DNA of 64,000 nucleotides from Tenacibaculum sp. SG-28 (GCF_002954385.1 NZ_MQVY01000001.1:1057957-1121956); one strand, 5' to 3'; counted from the stretch's first letter, positions 37,577 to 47,240 are shown. A program made the numbers and translations. Notes: generated from the letters alone by a model not told the origin.

Positions 37577-37888
37577 TTAATATTTTTTAAAATTGTCTGT
37601 GTTATCTTTCTCTAGAAATTCTCTAATTTTTTTCTCCTCCCATGCTTTTCCTAATCCTATTGTATTGGCGCCAAATACTGCAAACCAATGAAAAAATGTT
37701 CCTACACTTACGCCAAGCACACCATACCAAAACCAATGAAAATTAGGAGAAACCGTTAAGTTTATAGAAACCATAATTGCTACAGCTACGATATTTACAG
37801 TAAGATGAATATAAAAAGCCTTAATTTGTTTGATACGTTTTTTAGCTTCAACATACCTTTTTTCTTGTAAAAAATTATCTCCAATCAT
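37577..37888 (-). CDS. 2TM-domain protein (second of the array)
   Basis: 103 residues: MIGDNFLQEKRYVEAKKRIKQIKAFYIHLTVNIVAVAIMVSINL, a second helix FHWFWYGVLGVSVGTFFHWFAVFG, and the conserved tail LGKAWEEKKIREFLEKD. Two membrane helices with conserved F/Y-H-W positions. Twelve bases separate it from each neighbour, so it is cotranscribed. No biochemical function known to me. Confidence 0.9.
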   Translation of the reverse strand: MIGDNFLQEKRYVEAKKRIKQIKAFYIHLTVNIVAVAIMVSINLTVSPNFHWFWYGVLGVSVGTFFHWFAVFGANTIGLGKAWEEKKIREFLEKDNTDNFKKY

Positions 37889-37899
37889 ATCTTGCTTTA

Positions 37900-39258
37900 C
37901 TATTTATTTTTATAGTCTTGATCCATTAACTCCTTAATTTTTCTTTCCTCCCAGTTTTTACCCAAGAAAAGATTATAGTTGTTCACCTCTAAGAAGTGAA
38001 AGATAAGTCCGATACCCCAACCAATCATTGGAAACCAAAACCATTTGAACTGCGGTGAAAACGTTAAATTTATAAATATTAAAAATGGAATAACCAAACA
38101 ATAAGAAACCAAGTTTTGGTAAAATTCTTTTAATTTTTCAACTTTTTCAATCGCTTTAACGTATTTACTATTTTCTAAATTACTCGTATCTATTTTCATA
38201 TTCTTACTATTTTTTAGTAGTGGTAAACTAACTGTAAATTTTTTATTATTATTTTCTATGATAACATTTTTATCGGTTATCAAACCATATCTATCTGCAA
38301 TATTTCGCAATCCTACTTTAGTACTTTTTCCAATGGCTTCTTTTGGAGTTACGGTGTTTTCAATTTTCAAAAAACCATCTGCTTCATATATTTGAATGTG
38401 TAAAGGTTTGGAAGAAGAAACAACATTGTGTTTTACAGCATTCTCCAAAAGTAATTGTAGCGATAGTGGTACAATTTTTAACTCCGGATTTGAAACCGAG
38501 GACCGTATGGAAAACTGAATCGCATCTTCAAACCGCATTTGCAGTAACTCCATATATGTTTTGGCGAAATATAATTCTTCCTCAATAGGAACGAGTTCTT
38601 TGTTCCGCTGCTCCAAAACATAGCGATATACCTTTGAAAGTTTGGTCGTAAACTTTTCTGCTTGGTATGGGTTCTCTCCTATTAAAGAGGTTAATACATT
38701 TAAACTGTTAAACAAAAAATGAGGATCGATTTGACTTTTTAAAGTTTCAAACTTTGCAGATTCCGTTTTTGCAACAATTTGCTGTTGGGTGGTTTTTTTT
38801 GCTGTGGATTTCTTCCATTCTATCATGAATCCTCTAGCGTGAAGAAAAGCAGAAACACCAAAGGAAAACTGAATCCAAAAAATATGAATCCATAGCATTG
38901 GTTCTTGAAAAAATAAATCGGAATCTTCTCCTTGAATTTTAATAAACAAAACATAATCTATAATTAAAATTACGGGCACAGTATAGCATATAGTACTAAT
39001 AATTCCTACCCATACTCTCGTATTTGTTTGTGCTACCCAATCCCATTTAGTACTTAAGTAATCGTTTAGAAAACCCTGACCAAAACCAAGGGTAAAAGAA
39101 TACATGGCAGATACTAAAAAACTAATTAGTAAATTGTAGAGGTTAAAATTACCATTGACAAGAAAAACAAAAACACCAATAATAACGGAAATCTTTAGGG
39201 CTAATAAAAAACCCTTTTTAAGATGTGCCAGGGAAAAAATGTTTTCTTGTGCATTCAT
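37900..39258 (-). CDS. LytS-family sensor histidine kinase, as read fused to a C-terminal 2TM domain
   Basis: Four N-terminal membrane helices (about 18-145), His_kinase domain with LKSQIDPHFLFNSLNVL (phosphoacceptor His) and ATPase domain with LSLQLLLENAVKHNVV and GLRNIADRYG. As read it continues into a 2TM unit beginning MKIDTSNLENSKYVKAIEKVEKL. The A6 run at 38210-38215 (minus) precedes TAG TAA in the neighbouring frame. One extra A would end the kinase at 38207 (350 residues) and leave the 2TM unit as a separate 99-residue gene at 37900-38199. I think separate genes are more likely. Partner of the LytTR regulator. Confidence 0.88.
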   Translation of the reverse strand: MNAQENIFSLAHLKKGFLLALKISVIIGVFVFLVNGNFNLYNLLISFLVSAMYSFTLGFGQGFLNDYLSTKWDWVAQTNTRVWVGIISTICYTVPVILIIDYVLFIKIQGEDSDLFFQEPMLWIHIFWIQFSFGVSAFLHARGFMIEWKKSTAKKTTQQQIVAKTESAKFETLKSQIDPHFLFNSLNVLTSLIGENPYQAEKFTTKLSKVYRYVLEQRNKELVPIEEELYFAKTYMELLQMRFEDAIQFSIRSSVSNPELKIVPLSLQLLLENAVKHNVVSSSKPLHIQIYEADGFLKIENTVTPKEAIGKSTKVGLRNIADRYGLITDKNVIIENNNKKFTVSLPLLKNSKNMKIDTSNLENSKYVKAIEKVEKLKEFYQNLVSYCLVIPFLIFINLTFSPQFKWFWFPMIGWGIGLIFHFLEVNNYNLFLGKNWEERKIKELMDQDYKNK

Positions 39259-39275
39259 AATTCTTGCGTTTAATT

Positions 39276-39689
39276 TTATAATTTAATTTCTAAAGATACA
39301 TTTTTATCTCGTACCCTAAATTTGGCATCCTCAAACTGTGGTGGGCCAAATCTCAGTATATTGTTAGAAGCTCCATATGCCTCCAAGGGAATACCATTTG
39401 GTTGGAAATCCATTTTTCCATTTTCATTTTCATCATGGTAGCAAACAATTGCATATTCTCCCGGTGCAACAGCCTTAAAAGTCACATTTGACAAGCTATC
39501 TTGAACTGGAGAAGCTTTTGCTTGTAAAGGCTTTCTTAAAAAATCTCCTTGATGGAATAAAGAAAATACTACATTTCCTTTGTTAGAGGATAAATTTACC
39601 ACAGAAACAGAAACATTTCTCTCTTGTGCAAAGAGAAACTGCGTACAAAAAAAGAAAAGTATTAAAGTAATAGTAATGATAAATTTCAT
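39276..39689 (-). CDS. DUF2141 secreted protein
   Basis: 137 residues with signal peptide MKFIITITLILFFFCTQFLFAQ. The beta-sandwich DUF2141 domain shows NVSVSVVNLSSNKGNVVFSLF, then APGEYAIVCYHDENENGKMDF (calcium-loop-like DENENGKMD) and NGIPLEAYGASNN. Periplasmic or extracellular, function unknown. First gene of the kinase/2TM/LytTR operon, 17 bases before the kinase. Confidence 0.9.
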   Translation of the reverse strand: MKFIITITLILFFFCTQFLFAQERNVSVSVVNLSSNKGNVVFSLFHQGDFLRKPLQAKASPVQDSLSNVTFKAVAPGEYAIVCYHDENENGKMDFQPNGIPLEAYGASNNILRFGPPQFEDAKFRVRDKNVSLEIKL

Positions 39690-39879
39690 TTTTCTAAAGA
39701 TTAATATTATTTACGTTGCAAAGATGAAATAGAACAAGTCTATTTGAAAATAGAAACTACCCAACTGTTCAAATTGTAGGTTGAACTGTAACTAAAACCA
39801 TTTTATTTTAAAAAAACAGAAATTTATGTAACGTTTTCTATATTTACGCAACTAATCATATGAAAAACTAAACGGAACT

Positions 39880-40374
39880 TTGCAACAGGAACTTGAAAAA
39901 AAATTTTTATCGGATTTTGAGAAAAATCAAAATATCGTGCACAAGATCTGTAGAGTCTATACTACAAATCAAAATGCTCATAACGACTTATTCCAAGAAA
40001 TCACAATTCAACTGTGGAAAAACTATGGAAAGTTCAGAGGTGATTCAAAGTTTAGTACCTGGATGTATAGGGTGGCTTTAAATACTGCTATTTCTCTTTA
40101 CAGAAAATCAACAAGAACAGTAAAAACACAAGATATTAGTGATTTTACCTACAAGATTCAATCGGAAGAGTATGACGATACGGAAGAGCAGCAATTGAAA
40201 GCACTTTATATAGCCATCCATAAACTAAACGACATAGATAAGGCTCTCATATTTTTATACCTGGAAAACAAGGCATACAAAGAAATTTCAGAAACATTGG
40301 GAATTAGTGAAGTAAATGCACGTGTAAAAATGAACAGAGCGAAAGATAAATTAAAAAAGATATTGACCCCATAG
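39880..40374 (+). CDS. Sigma-70 family RNA polymerase sigma factor (ECF-type)
   Basis: About 164 residues. Sigma-2 region: IVHKICRVYTTNQNAHNDLFQEITIQLWKNYGKFRGDSKFSTWMYRVALNTAISLYRK. Sigma-4 region: LNDIDKALIFLYLENKAYKEISETLGISEVNARVKMNRAKDKLKKIL. As read the start is TTG 39880. With one more A in the A5 run at 39863-39867, ATG 39860 gives MKKLNGTLQQELEKKF in frame, which looks like the natural N terminus, so a one-base error is likely here too. Directly followed by a membrane protein, four bases on. Confidence 0.9.
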   Translation: MQQELEKKFLSDFEKNQNIVHKICRVYTTNQNAHNDLFQEITIQLWKNYGKFRGDSKFSTWMYRVALNTAISLYRKSTRTVKTQDISDFTYKIQSEEYDDTEEQQLKALYIAIHKLNDIDKALIFLYLENKAYKEISETLGISEVNARVKMNRAKDKLKKILTP

Positions 40375-40377
40375 AAG

Positions 40378-41028
40378 ATGGATGCATTAGATAGATATAA
40401 AAAAGCATGGGATAGCCAACCAGCGAAGGAAAAAGAACTTTCGAAACTAGACATATACAAAATGTCGCATTCTAGATCCTCCTCAATTGTGAAATGGATA
40501 TTCATCATTGGCATATTAGAACTTATATTTTGGGCCGGTTTAAACATATTTTTTGTTGGGTCGTCGCATGCAGATTTTTATGAAAAACTGCATATAGAAA
40601 ATTTGATTTTAGTTAGTATTTACTTGCATTATTTTATAGTTGTTTTATTCTTAATTGCCTTTTATAAAAGCTATAAATCAATTTCTGTATTCGACAATAC
40701 TAAAAACCTAATCAAAAAAATACTCAACACTAGAAAAATAGTGAAGTATTACGTGTACTTCAATCTTTTTTACGGAGCCATTGCGAATCTTTTAATATTC
40801 ATACTAATTTTTAGTGACATGGATATCCTTATGGAATATTACGCCGAAAATGGTATTCAAATTCCCGAAAATGAAACAGCCTTTAAAACAGCTGTAATCG
40901 TTACGGTTTTATTTGTCTCTAGTTTGATGTTTATTTTATTGTGGGTTTTTTATCGACTGCTATACGGAACACTACTTAAAAAACTGAATAAAAACTATAA
41001 AGAATTAATAAAGTTAGAAGAAATTTAA
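40378..41028 (+). CDS. Membrane protein paired with the sigma factor (possible anti-sigma)
   Basis: 216 residues. Cytoplasmic N-terminal segment (about 1-40; MDALDRYKKAWDSQPAKEKELSKLDIYKMSHSRSSS) followed by four membrane helices. The spacing of three bases after the sigma gene stop strongly implies cotranscription, and the short soluble N terminus ahead of the helices is where anti-sigma factors contact sigma. No zinc-finger anti-sigma motif is present, so this role is only inferred. Confidence 0.75.
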   Translation: MDALDRYKKAWDSQPAKEKELSKLDIYKMSHSRSSSIVKWIFIIGILELIFWAGLNIFFVGSSHADFYEKLHIENLILVSIYLHYFIVVLFLIAFYKSYKSISVFDNTKNLIKKILNTRKIVKYYVYFNLFYGAIANLLIFILIFSDMDILMEYYAENGIQIPENETAFKTAVIVTVLFVSSLMFILLWVFYRLLYGTLLKKLNKNYKELIKLEEI

Positions 41029-41031
41029 AAT

Positions 41032-41064
41032 AAAAAAGAGAAGTAAAAAATACTTCTCTTTTTT
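41032..41064. terminator. Bidirectional terminator
   Basis: AAAAAAGAGAAGTA / TACTTCTCTTTTTT, 14-bp perfect stem with an A5 loop, between the sigma-linked membrane gene and the convergent aldolase gene. Confidence 0.88.
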
Positions 41065-41065
41065 A

Positions 41066-42085
41066 TTAATACTCTTTTAATTCCTTACATAACAAGGATA
41101 GCATTTGTTCCGTAAAATCTAAATGTGTAACCATACGTAACTTCCCTTCTCCCATTGAGATGAACAAAATACCTTTATCGGCCATTCTCTGCATAAAATC
41201 CTCTGGCTTTATCGAATCGTTAACATAAAAAATAACAATATTAGTTTCAATCTTCTCTACTTTTTTGACAAAAGAACAATTTTCGAGTGTTTCTCCAATA
41301 ATTTTAGCATTTTCATGATCTTTAGCCAATCGATCGACATGATTGTCTAAGGCGTAAATACCTGCTGCTGCAAGGTATCCGGCTTGTCGCATTCCTCCTC
41401 CAAATAACTTTCTAACTCGCAAAGCGCTTGCAATATGTTTTTTAGATCCTACTAATACCGAACCAACAGGTGCACCAAGGCCTTTAGACAAACAAATGGA
41501 TATAGTATCAAATAAAGCACCGTATTGTTCAGGCGATTGCTTTTTTGCCACCAAAGCATTAAACAATCTAGCACCATCTAAGTGATAAGATAGTTCGTTA
41601 GCTTTTGCTACTTTTTGAATTTTCTCTAGTTCTGAAAAATCCCAGCAACCACCACCACCTTTATTAGTTGTGTTCTCGACACATACTAATCGATTATAAG
41701 GAGCGTGAATATCAGACTTTCCATGCATCAATTTTTGTAACTGAGAAGCTGTAAACATTCCTCGGTCTCCATCAATTAAACAAGAAGTAACCCCCGAATT
41801 AAAAGCTGCTCCTCCTCCCTCGTAATTGTATACATGTGCCCATTTGTCGCAAAACATGCGATCGCCAGGATGGGTATGAATTTTTATTGCTGTTTGATTT
41901 GCCATCGTTCCGGAAGGGAAAAATAAAGCATCCTCCATACCAAACATATTGGCTACTTTTTCTTGTAATGCATTTACGGTTGGATCTCCTTTAAAAACAT
42001 CATCACCTACAGCAGCGTTCATCATTACTTGTAACATTTTCTCCGTTGGTTTTGTTACCGTATCACTTATTAAATTTATTACCAT
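41066..42085 (-). CDS. ltaE: Low-specificity L-threonine aldolase
   Basis: 339 residues, fold-type I PLP enzyme cleaving threonine to glycine and acetaldehyde. MVINLISDTVTKPTEKML, GDDVFKGDPTVNALQ, FFPSGTMANQ, HLDGARLFNA and the PLP lysine segment SICLSKGLGAPVGS are characteristic of the family. It is a single gene. Stereopreference cannot be read from sequence. Confidence 0.94.
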   Translation of the reverse strand: MVINLISDTVTKPTEKMLQVMMNAAVGDDVFKGDPTVNALQEKVANMFGMEDALFFPSGTMANQTAIKIHTHPGDRMFCDKWAHVYNYEGGGAAFNSGVTSCLIDGDRGMFTASQLQKLMHGKSDIHAPYNRLVCVENTTNKGGGGCWDFSELEKIQKVAKANELSYHLDGARLFNALVAKKQSPEQYGALFDTISICLSKGLGAPVGSVLVGSKKHIASALRVRKLFGGGMRQAGYLAAAGIYALDNHVDRLAKDHENAKIIGETLENCSFVKKVEKIETNIVIFYVNDSIKPEDFMQRMADKGILFISMGEGKLRMVTHLDFTEQMLSLLCKELKEY

Positions 42086-42130
42086 ACTAGATTAAATTTT
42101 ATTCTATATTTTGAAATACTCAGGCTCACA

Positions 42131-44629
42131 TTAGTTGCCTGACATGTACTTGCGTATAAATCCATCAATTTTACTCCTTCTCAAACTAAAAACCATACCA
42201 ATGGGAGCACCGTCTGGAACCTTAGGAGCTGGTATTTTTTGAAAAGATTTTGGATCCTTAAAAAAGTCAATGATTGTTTGTACGTGCTGTCTATCCATTA
42301 CAGTTAGCCTTTTTGTATTGGCTCTTCCGAAATAAACCACACCTTGGAGTGTATTGAATCGTTTAAAAAAATCTTTATCAAGGTATTCAGCGACCTCGGT
42401 TATCTTTTGCTGCAACTGTGCTTTCACTTGCGGATAAACACTATCATTAGAATACAATGCAAACATCGCATGCAAAACTTCAGTCTTGATTATTTCTTGG
42501 AGTTCCTGATAATAGGTGTCTTTGTAATTTTGTTTAAAACTAGCAGTAATAATGCCATCCAAAACCGCTGCCAAGTCTATTTGCTCTTCATAAATCGCGT
42601 TGTGCTGTACCAGCCTATTTGCTCGTTGTGCATTTAATAGAAAACGCAAGGTGAACGCAGCTGCTGTTTGTACGGCTCCGTAAGGATCAAAACTTACCCC
42701 TGTTTTACCTTGGAAACTCTCTCGAGATCGAGCGTAGCCATATGCTCTTGGTGGAAAAAGTGCTAGAATACGTTTTGGAATTGCCAATTCTTCCACCGAT
42801 AATGTTTTTAAAACTACTTGTAATGCTTTTTGTTCCTCGGCTAACGGTACTGGTTTTACAATAGTATTTTTTTGACTTTTAACAGCATAGGTATAATCGA
42901 GACCTCCCAGTAGTTTACATACCGCCTCGGTTTGGTATCTATGGTAAAAATATACCGGAACAAAAACATCCTCTAGTACAGAGTATGGCTGATTATTCTT
43001 AATATTTGCTACAGAAAAATTAGCTATTGCCAAGTTTCTAACTGCTAAAACATTGTTTAATTCGTCTGCAGCGCTTGCTCCGTTATCCCATAGATGCGCA
43101 TAAGCATGAGCACTCCCTTCCGGCCTTGCATCTGCGTCACTAATAAATCGGTGTCCTTCTGCAAAAGCACTATCCAAGATTTTTTGCAATTGTAGCTCTT
43201 CGTTCTCTGTAAAATGCTGGTAGGCATATGCAACTGCTACCTTATCCCAAGTACCAATTTTATTGTCATAGGCTTTTGAAAAGTCAATACGACCATTTGT
43301 AATCGTTATTTTAGGATGTGGGTAGTCCATAACCGAAGATCGTTCGTAAGTACTGGCTGCAAAATTATGAGCAAAACCTAAAGTATGGCCAATTTCGTGG
43401 GCCGACAATTGTCGAATTCTTGCAATGGCCAATTCAGAGGCAAAACTATCATTCTCGATACCTCCAGAATATGGAGCCTGTAATGCTTGTGCCAATAAAA
43501 AATCTTGTCGAATACGCAAAGACCCTAAGCTAACGTGCCCTTTAATAATTTCACCTGTTCTCGGATCAGAAATATTTCCTCCATAACTCCAACCTCTTGT
43601 TGATCGATGTACCCATTGAATCATATTATACCTTACATCCAGTGGATCTGCACCTTTGGGTAACATTTTAATCTGAAATGCATTCTTATAACCAATGGCC
43701 TCAAATGCTTGGTCCCACCAACTACCACCTTCTAATAATGCAGATCGTACAGGTTCTGGAGTTCCTCTATCTAAATAATACACAATCGGTTGCACGGGCT
43801 CACTAACAACTGCACTAGGATTTTTCTTTTGTAACCGATGCCTGTATATAAAACGTTGTACTATTGGCTGATCAATGGGTGTAGCATAATCCATGTAGGT
43901 CATTTGCCAGGAACCACATCTTGGATCGTAAATTCTAGGTTGGTATCCCTCCTCGGGTAATTTTACAAAAGAATGGTGCTGGTGCACCGTTACCAAAGAA
44001 GCATTAGGTGTTACGCTTCTGATTTGCTTCCCTATAGGTTTCCCTGTAAATGTAAGTAAAACATCAAACTCTGTATTTTCAGGAAATGTCTTCGTGCGTG
44101 GTATGTGAAAAGCACTCTTCGTTTTATCTAACATATACGTACCTTGGCCTAAATTTTTCAGGGTCTTCCCTACCCCGTGAGCATCTCTAATAAAAAAATC
44201 AGTAGCGTCAATTAGATAGGTATTCTTGTTATTTTCAATAATTTTAAAACCGTGTAATACGGATTTTGCAAAAGCTTCTTCCACAGATTTCTTTTCCTCT
44301 AGATTTGCGGTTACTGCTCGGTACTTGAGGTTAGGTTGTAGCAACAATAATTTGTTCCCTGCTCTAACAAATTTTACGACTACCCCAGCTCCCAATTGTC
44401 CTCGATCCAAACCAATATCATTAGAACCGACACCTTCCGACAAGGCTGTTACATACAAAAATTCAACATTTAATGCATCGACCTGTAAAAACACTTTATC
44501 GTTATTTTCATCGTAATAAAAAGTAAAGAATCCTTCGTGTTTTTTTATCCCAAGTTTGTTTTCAAAAAATTGACTGTAACTAGTGAAAGAAAGTAAAAAA
44601 ATAAAACTTAGAAAGGTTAGTTTTTTCAT
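42131..44629 (-). CDS. Exported zinc metalloprotease of the DUF5117/DUF4953 type
   Basis: 832 residues with a signal peptide MKKLTFLSFIFLLSFTSYSQ. N-terminal beta-rich DUF5117-like part (about 30-300), then a metzincin-like catalytic site HEIGHTLGFAHN at 411-422 with SVMDYPHP as a candidate Met-turn about 15 residues on, and a long helical C-terminal region (to 832). Relatives are annotated as zinc-dependent metalloproteases in Bacteroidetes. Substrate unknown. Single gene. Confidence 0.88.
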   Translation of the reverse strand: MKKLTFLSFIFLLSFTSYSQFFENKLGIKKHEGFFTFYYDENNDKVFLQVDALNVEFLYVTALSEGVGSNDIGLDRGQLGAGVVVKFVRAGNKLLLLQPNLKYRAVTANLEEKKSVEEAFAKSVLHGFKIIENNKNTYLIDATDFFIRDAHGVGKTLKNLGQGTYMLDKTKSAFHIPRTKTFPENTEFDVLLTFTGKPIGKQIRSVTPNASLVTVHQHHSFVKLPEEGYQPRIYDPRCGSWQMTYMDYATPIDQPIVQRFIYRHRLQKKNPSAVVSEPVQPIVYYLDRGTPEPVRSALLEGGSWWDQAFEAIGYKNAFQIKMLPKGADPLDVRYNMIQWVHRSTRGWSYGGNISDPRTGEIIKGHVSLGSLRIRQDFLLAQALQAPYSGGIENDSFASELAIARIRQLSAHEIGHTLGFAHNFAASTYERSSVMDYPHPKITITNGRIDFSKAYDNKIGTWDKVAVAYAYQHFTENEELQLQKILDSAFAEGHRFISDADARPEGSAHAYAHLWDNGASAADELNNVLAVRNLAIANFSVANIKNNQPYSVLEDVFVPVYFYHRYQTEAVCKLLGGLDYTYAVKSQKNTIVKPVPLAEEQKALQVVLKTLSVEELAIPKRILALFPPRAYGYARSRESFQGKTGVSFDPYGAVQTAAAFTLRFLLNAQRANRLVQHNAIYEEQIDLAAVLDGIITASFKQNYKDTYYQELQEIIKTEVLHAMFALYSNDSVYPQVKAQLQQKITEVAEYLDKDFFKRFNTLQGVVYFGRANTKRLTVMDRQHVQTIIDFFKDPKSFQKIPAPKVPDGAPIGMVFSLRRSKIDGFIRKYMSGN

Positions 44630-44708
44630 TGGATAATAATTTGGTTAAAAATAGAAAAATCATCTTGGTTATTTGCGATTCTGCGATGTAGAATCTTAAA
44701 TTTTAACT

Positions 44709-44716
44709 TATTTTTG
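44709..44716 (+). promoter_or_regulatory. Putative -7 box of prfB
   Basis: TATTTTTG matches TAnnTTTG and ends eight bases before the prfB ATG at 44725. No clear -33 box at normal spacing. Confidence 0.4.
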
Positions 44717-44724
44717 TAACACAT

Positions 44725-45822
44725 ATGATTACACAAGAACAATTAAAAGACATATCAAATAGAGTAAGCAAACTAAAAGACTACTTGGATATCGAAAAAA
44801 AACAAATTGAGATAACCAATGAGGAAGAAAAAACAGCAGATCCAAATTTTTGGAACAAACCCAAGGAGGCAGAAATTGTGATGAAATCACTCCGAATGAA
44901 AAAGAAGTGGGTAGATAACTATACTACTGTTGTGTCACACACAGATGATCTCTCCGTTTTGTATGACTTTTACAAAGAGGGCGATGTTTCGGAGGAAGAA
45001 GTACAGGATCAATTTGAAAAAACCATTGGTTTATTGGAGGATATTGAGTTTAAAAATATGTTGTCTGAGGAAGGAGATAATCTTAGTGCAGTTCTTCAAA
45101 TTACAGCAGGTGCTGGTGGTACAGAAAGCTGTGACTGGACGGAAATGTTAATGCGAATGTATGTGATGTGGGCAGAAAAACAAGGCTATAAAACCAAAAC
45201 TTTAAACTATCAAGAGGGAGATGTCGCTGGGGTAAAAACAGTGACGATAGAGCTGGAAGGCGACTTTGCTTTTGGTTGGTTAAAGGGCGAAAATGGTGTT
45301 CATCGCTTGGTGAGAATATCGCCATTTGATAGCAATGCAAAAAGACATACCTCTTTTTCTTCTGTGTACGTATATCCTGTAGCGGATGACTCTATAGAAA
45401 TAGAAATTAATCCTGCTGATATTGAAATCACCACTGCAAGATCTAGTGGTGCAGGAGGACAAAACGTAAATAAAGTAGAAACGAAAGTGCAACTACTTCA
45501 CAAGCCAACAGGTATCCAAATTCAGTGCTCTAATTCTAGATCACAACACGACAATAGGGCTACTGCCTTGCAAATGTTAAAGTCACAACTTTACGAAATT
45601 GAATTGCAAAAGCAACAAGCTGCTAGAGCAGATATAGAGGCCAACAAAATGAAAAATGAATGGGGAAGCCAGATACGCAACTACGTAATGCATCCATACA
45701 AGTTGGTAAAAGATGTCAGAACAACACATGAGACGGGCAATGTTGATGCCGTTATGAATGGAGAAATTAATGCCTTTTTAAAAGCGTATTTAATGATGAT
45801 GGGACAAAAAGAAAACGATTAA
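44725..45822 (+). CDS. prfB: Peptide chain release factor 2
   Basis: 365 residues. It recognises UGA/UAA and triggers peptide release. The tripeptide anticodon SPF lies in [11 protein letters not shown] and the catalytic GGQ in [18 protein letters not shown]. The region that in E. coli contains the programmed +1 frameshift (KDYLDIEKK here) is continuous, with no in-frame TGA, so this gene lacks autoregulatory frameshifting. Followed 27 bases later by the ArsC-like gene. Confidence 0.97.
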   Translation: MITQEQLKDISNRVSKLKDYLDIEKKQIEITNEEEKTADPNFWNKPKEAEIVMKSLRMKKKWVDNYTTVVSHTDDLSVLYDFYKEGDVSEEEVQDQFEKTIGLLEDIEFKNMLSEEGDNLSAVLQITAGAGGTESCDWTEMLMRMYVMWAEKQGYKTKTLNYQEGDVAGVKTVTIELEGDFAFGWLKGENGVHRLVRISPFDSNAKRHTSFSSVYVYPVADDSIEIEINPADIEITTARSSGAGGQNVNKVETKVQLLHKPTGIQIQCSNSRSQHDNRATALQMLKSQLYEIELQKQQAARADIEANKMKNEWGSQIRNYVMHPYKLVKDVRTTHETGNVDAVMNGEINAFLKAYLMMMGQKEND

Positions 45823-45849
45823 TTATGAAAAATAAAATTCCTTTATTTT

Positions 45850-46191
45850 ATGTTACAAATATACCACAACAACAGATGCAGTAAATCTAGATTAGGGGTA
45901 CAATTACTAGAGGCATCTGGTAAAGATTTTGAAATAATTAATTACCTGCAGAAAGTGCCATCTAAAGAAGAACTGCAGAACATCATTAAAATGTTAGCGA
46001 TACAACCCATAGAATTAGTTCGAAAGAATGAAAAAATCTGGAAGGAAAACTATAAGGGAAAGGAACTATCTGATGCAGAAATTATCAATGCCATGCACGA
46101 ACATCCAAAATTAATCGAAAGACCCATTGTAATAAATGGTAATAGAGCAGTAATTGGAAGACCCACTGAAAATATATCTACGATACTATAA
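45850..46191 (+). CDS. arsC: ArsC/Spx-family thioredoxin-fold protein (arsenate reductase-like)
   Basis: 113 residues. The N-terminal YHNNRCSKSR contains the single catalytic Cys of glutaredoxin-dependent ArsC; the downstream LIERPIVINGNRAVIGRP includes the arginines that bind arsenate. Shorter relatives are Spx-like, but the RPIVI/GRP arrangement favours arsenate reductase. It follows prfB on the same strand, a common pairing in Flavobacteriia. No other ars genes are nearby, so true arsenic function is unproven. Confidence 0.85.
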   Translation: MLQIYHNNRCSKSRLGVQLLEASGKDFEIINYLQKVPSKEELQNIIKMLAIQPIELVRKNEKIWKENYKGKELSDAEIINAMHEHPKLIERPIVINGNRAVIGRPTENISTIL

Positions 46192-46207
46192 TAACCAAGA
46201 AAACATG

Positions 46208-47176
46208 CTAAAAGCTAGAGGGTTTATTGCCAAAAAATCTTGCATTTATAAACCCAAGGCCATAGCCACAAAATTGGGTTATAGAAGTTAGTATGCTCCA
46301 TAATGCCACAGAGATACTTTTTGTTTGTTGCAGCGCAACAATAAATAAAACCAAAATATAGCATAGATAAGCATAAATTGGTAACCTAAATCCCAATACT
46401 AAAAGTATACCAGAAATCGCAATACCAATCAAAAACAAACTTGGAAACCAGTAGGTAAGTTTTGCTGAACCAGGATACTTGTTATTTAACCTAGGCCTTG
46501 CTTTCCCAAAACCGTAAGTTTGTTTAAAAAATTGTTTTAATGTGCTTCTTCGCTTGTGGTACACAAATGCCTCAGGTATTAATTGTGTTTGCAAATTAAG
46601 TTTCCAAAGACGAAAGGTTAAATCGATGTCTTCCCCTGTTTTCCAGTTGGAAAAACCACCCGTTAACTGAAATGCTTCTCTAGAAATACCTAAATTAAAA
46701 CTCCTAGGCTGAAATTTCTCCAAACCTTTCATTTTTCCACGAATCCCTCCGGTAGTTATAAAAGAGGTCATGGAAAAATTAATTGCCTTTTGCAAGGCGG
46801 TAAAGCTCTCATGAGCAGCATCAGGTCCTCCATAGGCATCGGTATACTTTTTTTCCAATCTATTTTTTACTATACTAAGATAATTTGGAGGAACAATAAC
46901 ATCCGAATCTAGTATGATATAATAAGACTTTGAAGCTCTTTGCATGCCGTAATTTCTACTCAAACCAGCACCAGAATTATCTTTATAAAAATAAAATATG
47001 TTTAGCCTATCATGAAAATTATCTACAATACTCTCCGCACTAGTCTCGGAACCATCCTCTACAACAATTACCTCATAATTATCTTCAAAATTTTGTTCGG
47101 TAAGACTGACTAAAAGTTCTTGCAATTCTGCAGGCCGATTGTAAACTGGTACAATTATAGAAAAGGTCAACGACAT
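46208..47176 (-). CDS. Family 2 glycosyltransferase
   Basis: 322 residues. N-terminal GT-A domain: FSIIVPVYNRPAELQELLVSL, EVIVVEDGS, the DxD-like ILDSDVIVPP, and GGFSNWKTGEDIDLTFRLWK containing the ED acceptor motif. Two to three C-terminal membrane helices (about 235-300). It transfers a sugar from a nucleotide donor to a cell-envelope acceptor; substrates unknown. Single gene. Confidence 0.9.
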   Translation of the reverse strand: MSLTFSIIVPVYNRPAELQELLVSLTEQNFEDNYEVIVVEDGSETSAESIVDNFHDRLNIFYFYKDNSGAGLSRNYGMQRASKSYYIILDSDVIVPPNYLSIVKNRLEKKYTDAYGGPDAAHESFTALQKAINFSMTSFITTGGIRGKMKGLEKFQPRSFNLGISREAFQLTGGFSNWKTGEDIDLTFRLWKLNLQTQLIPEAFVYHKRRSTLKQFFKQTYGFGKARPRLNNKYPGSAKLTYWFPSLFLIGIAISGILLVLGFRLPIYAYLCYILVLFIVALQQTKSISVALWSILTSITQFCGYGLGFINARFFGNKPSSF

Positions 47177-47240
47177 AGTTTGGTGCTATTTTTAACTTAC
47201 GACACTGCGATATGATAATTAACCATCGAATATAGAACTT

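Noticed and set aside
44725..44800. Programmed frameshift in prfB
   Set aside because: The frame is continuous from ATG 44725 with no TGA at the expected position.
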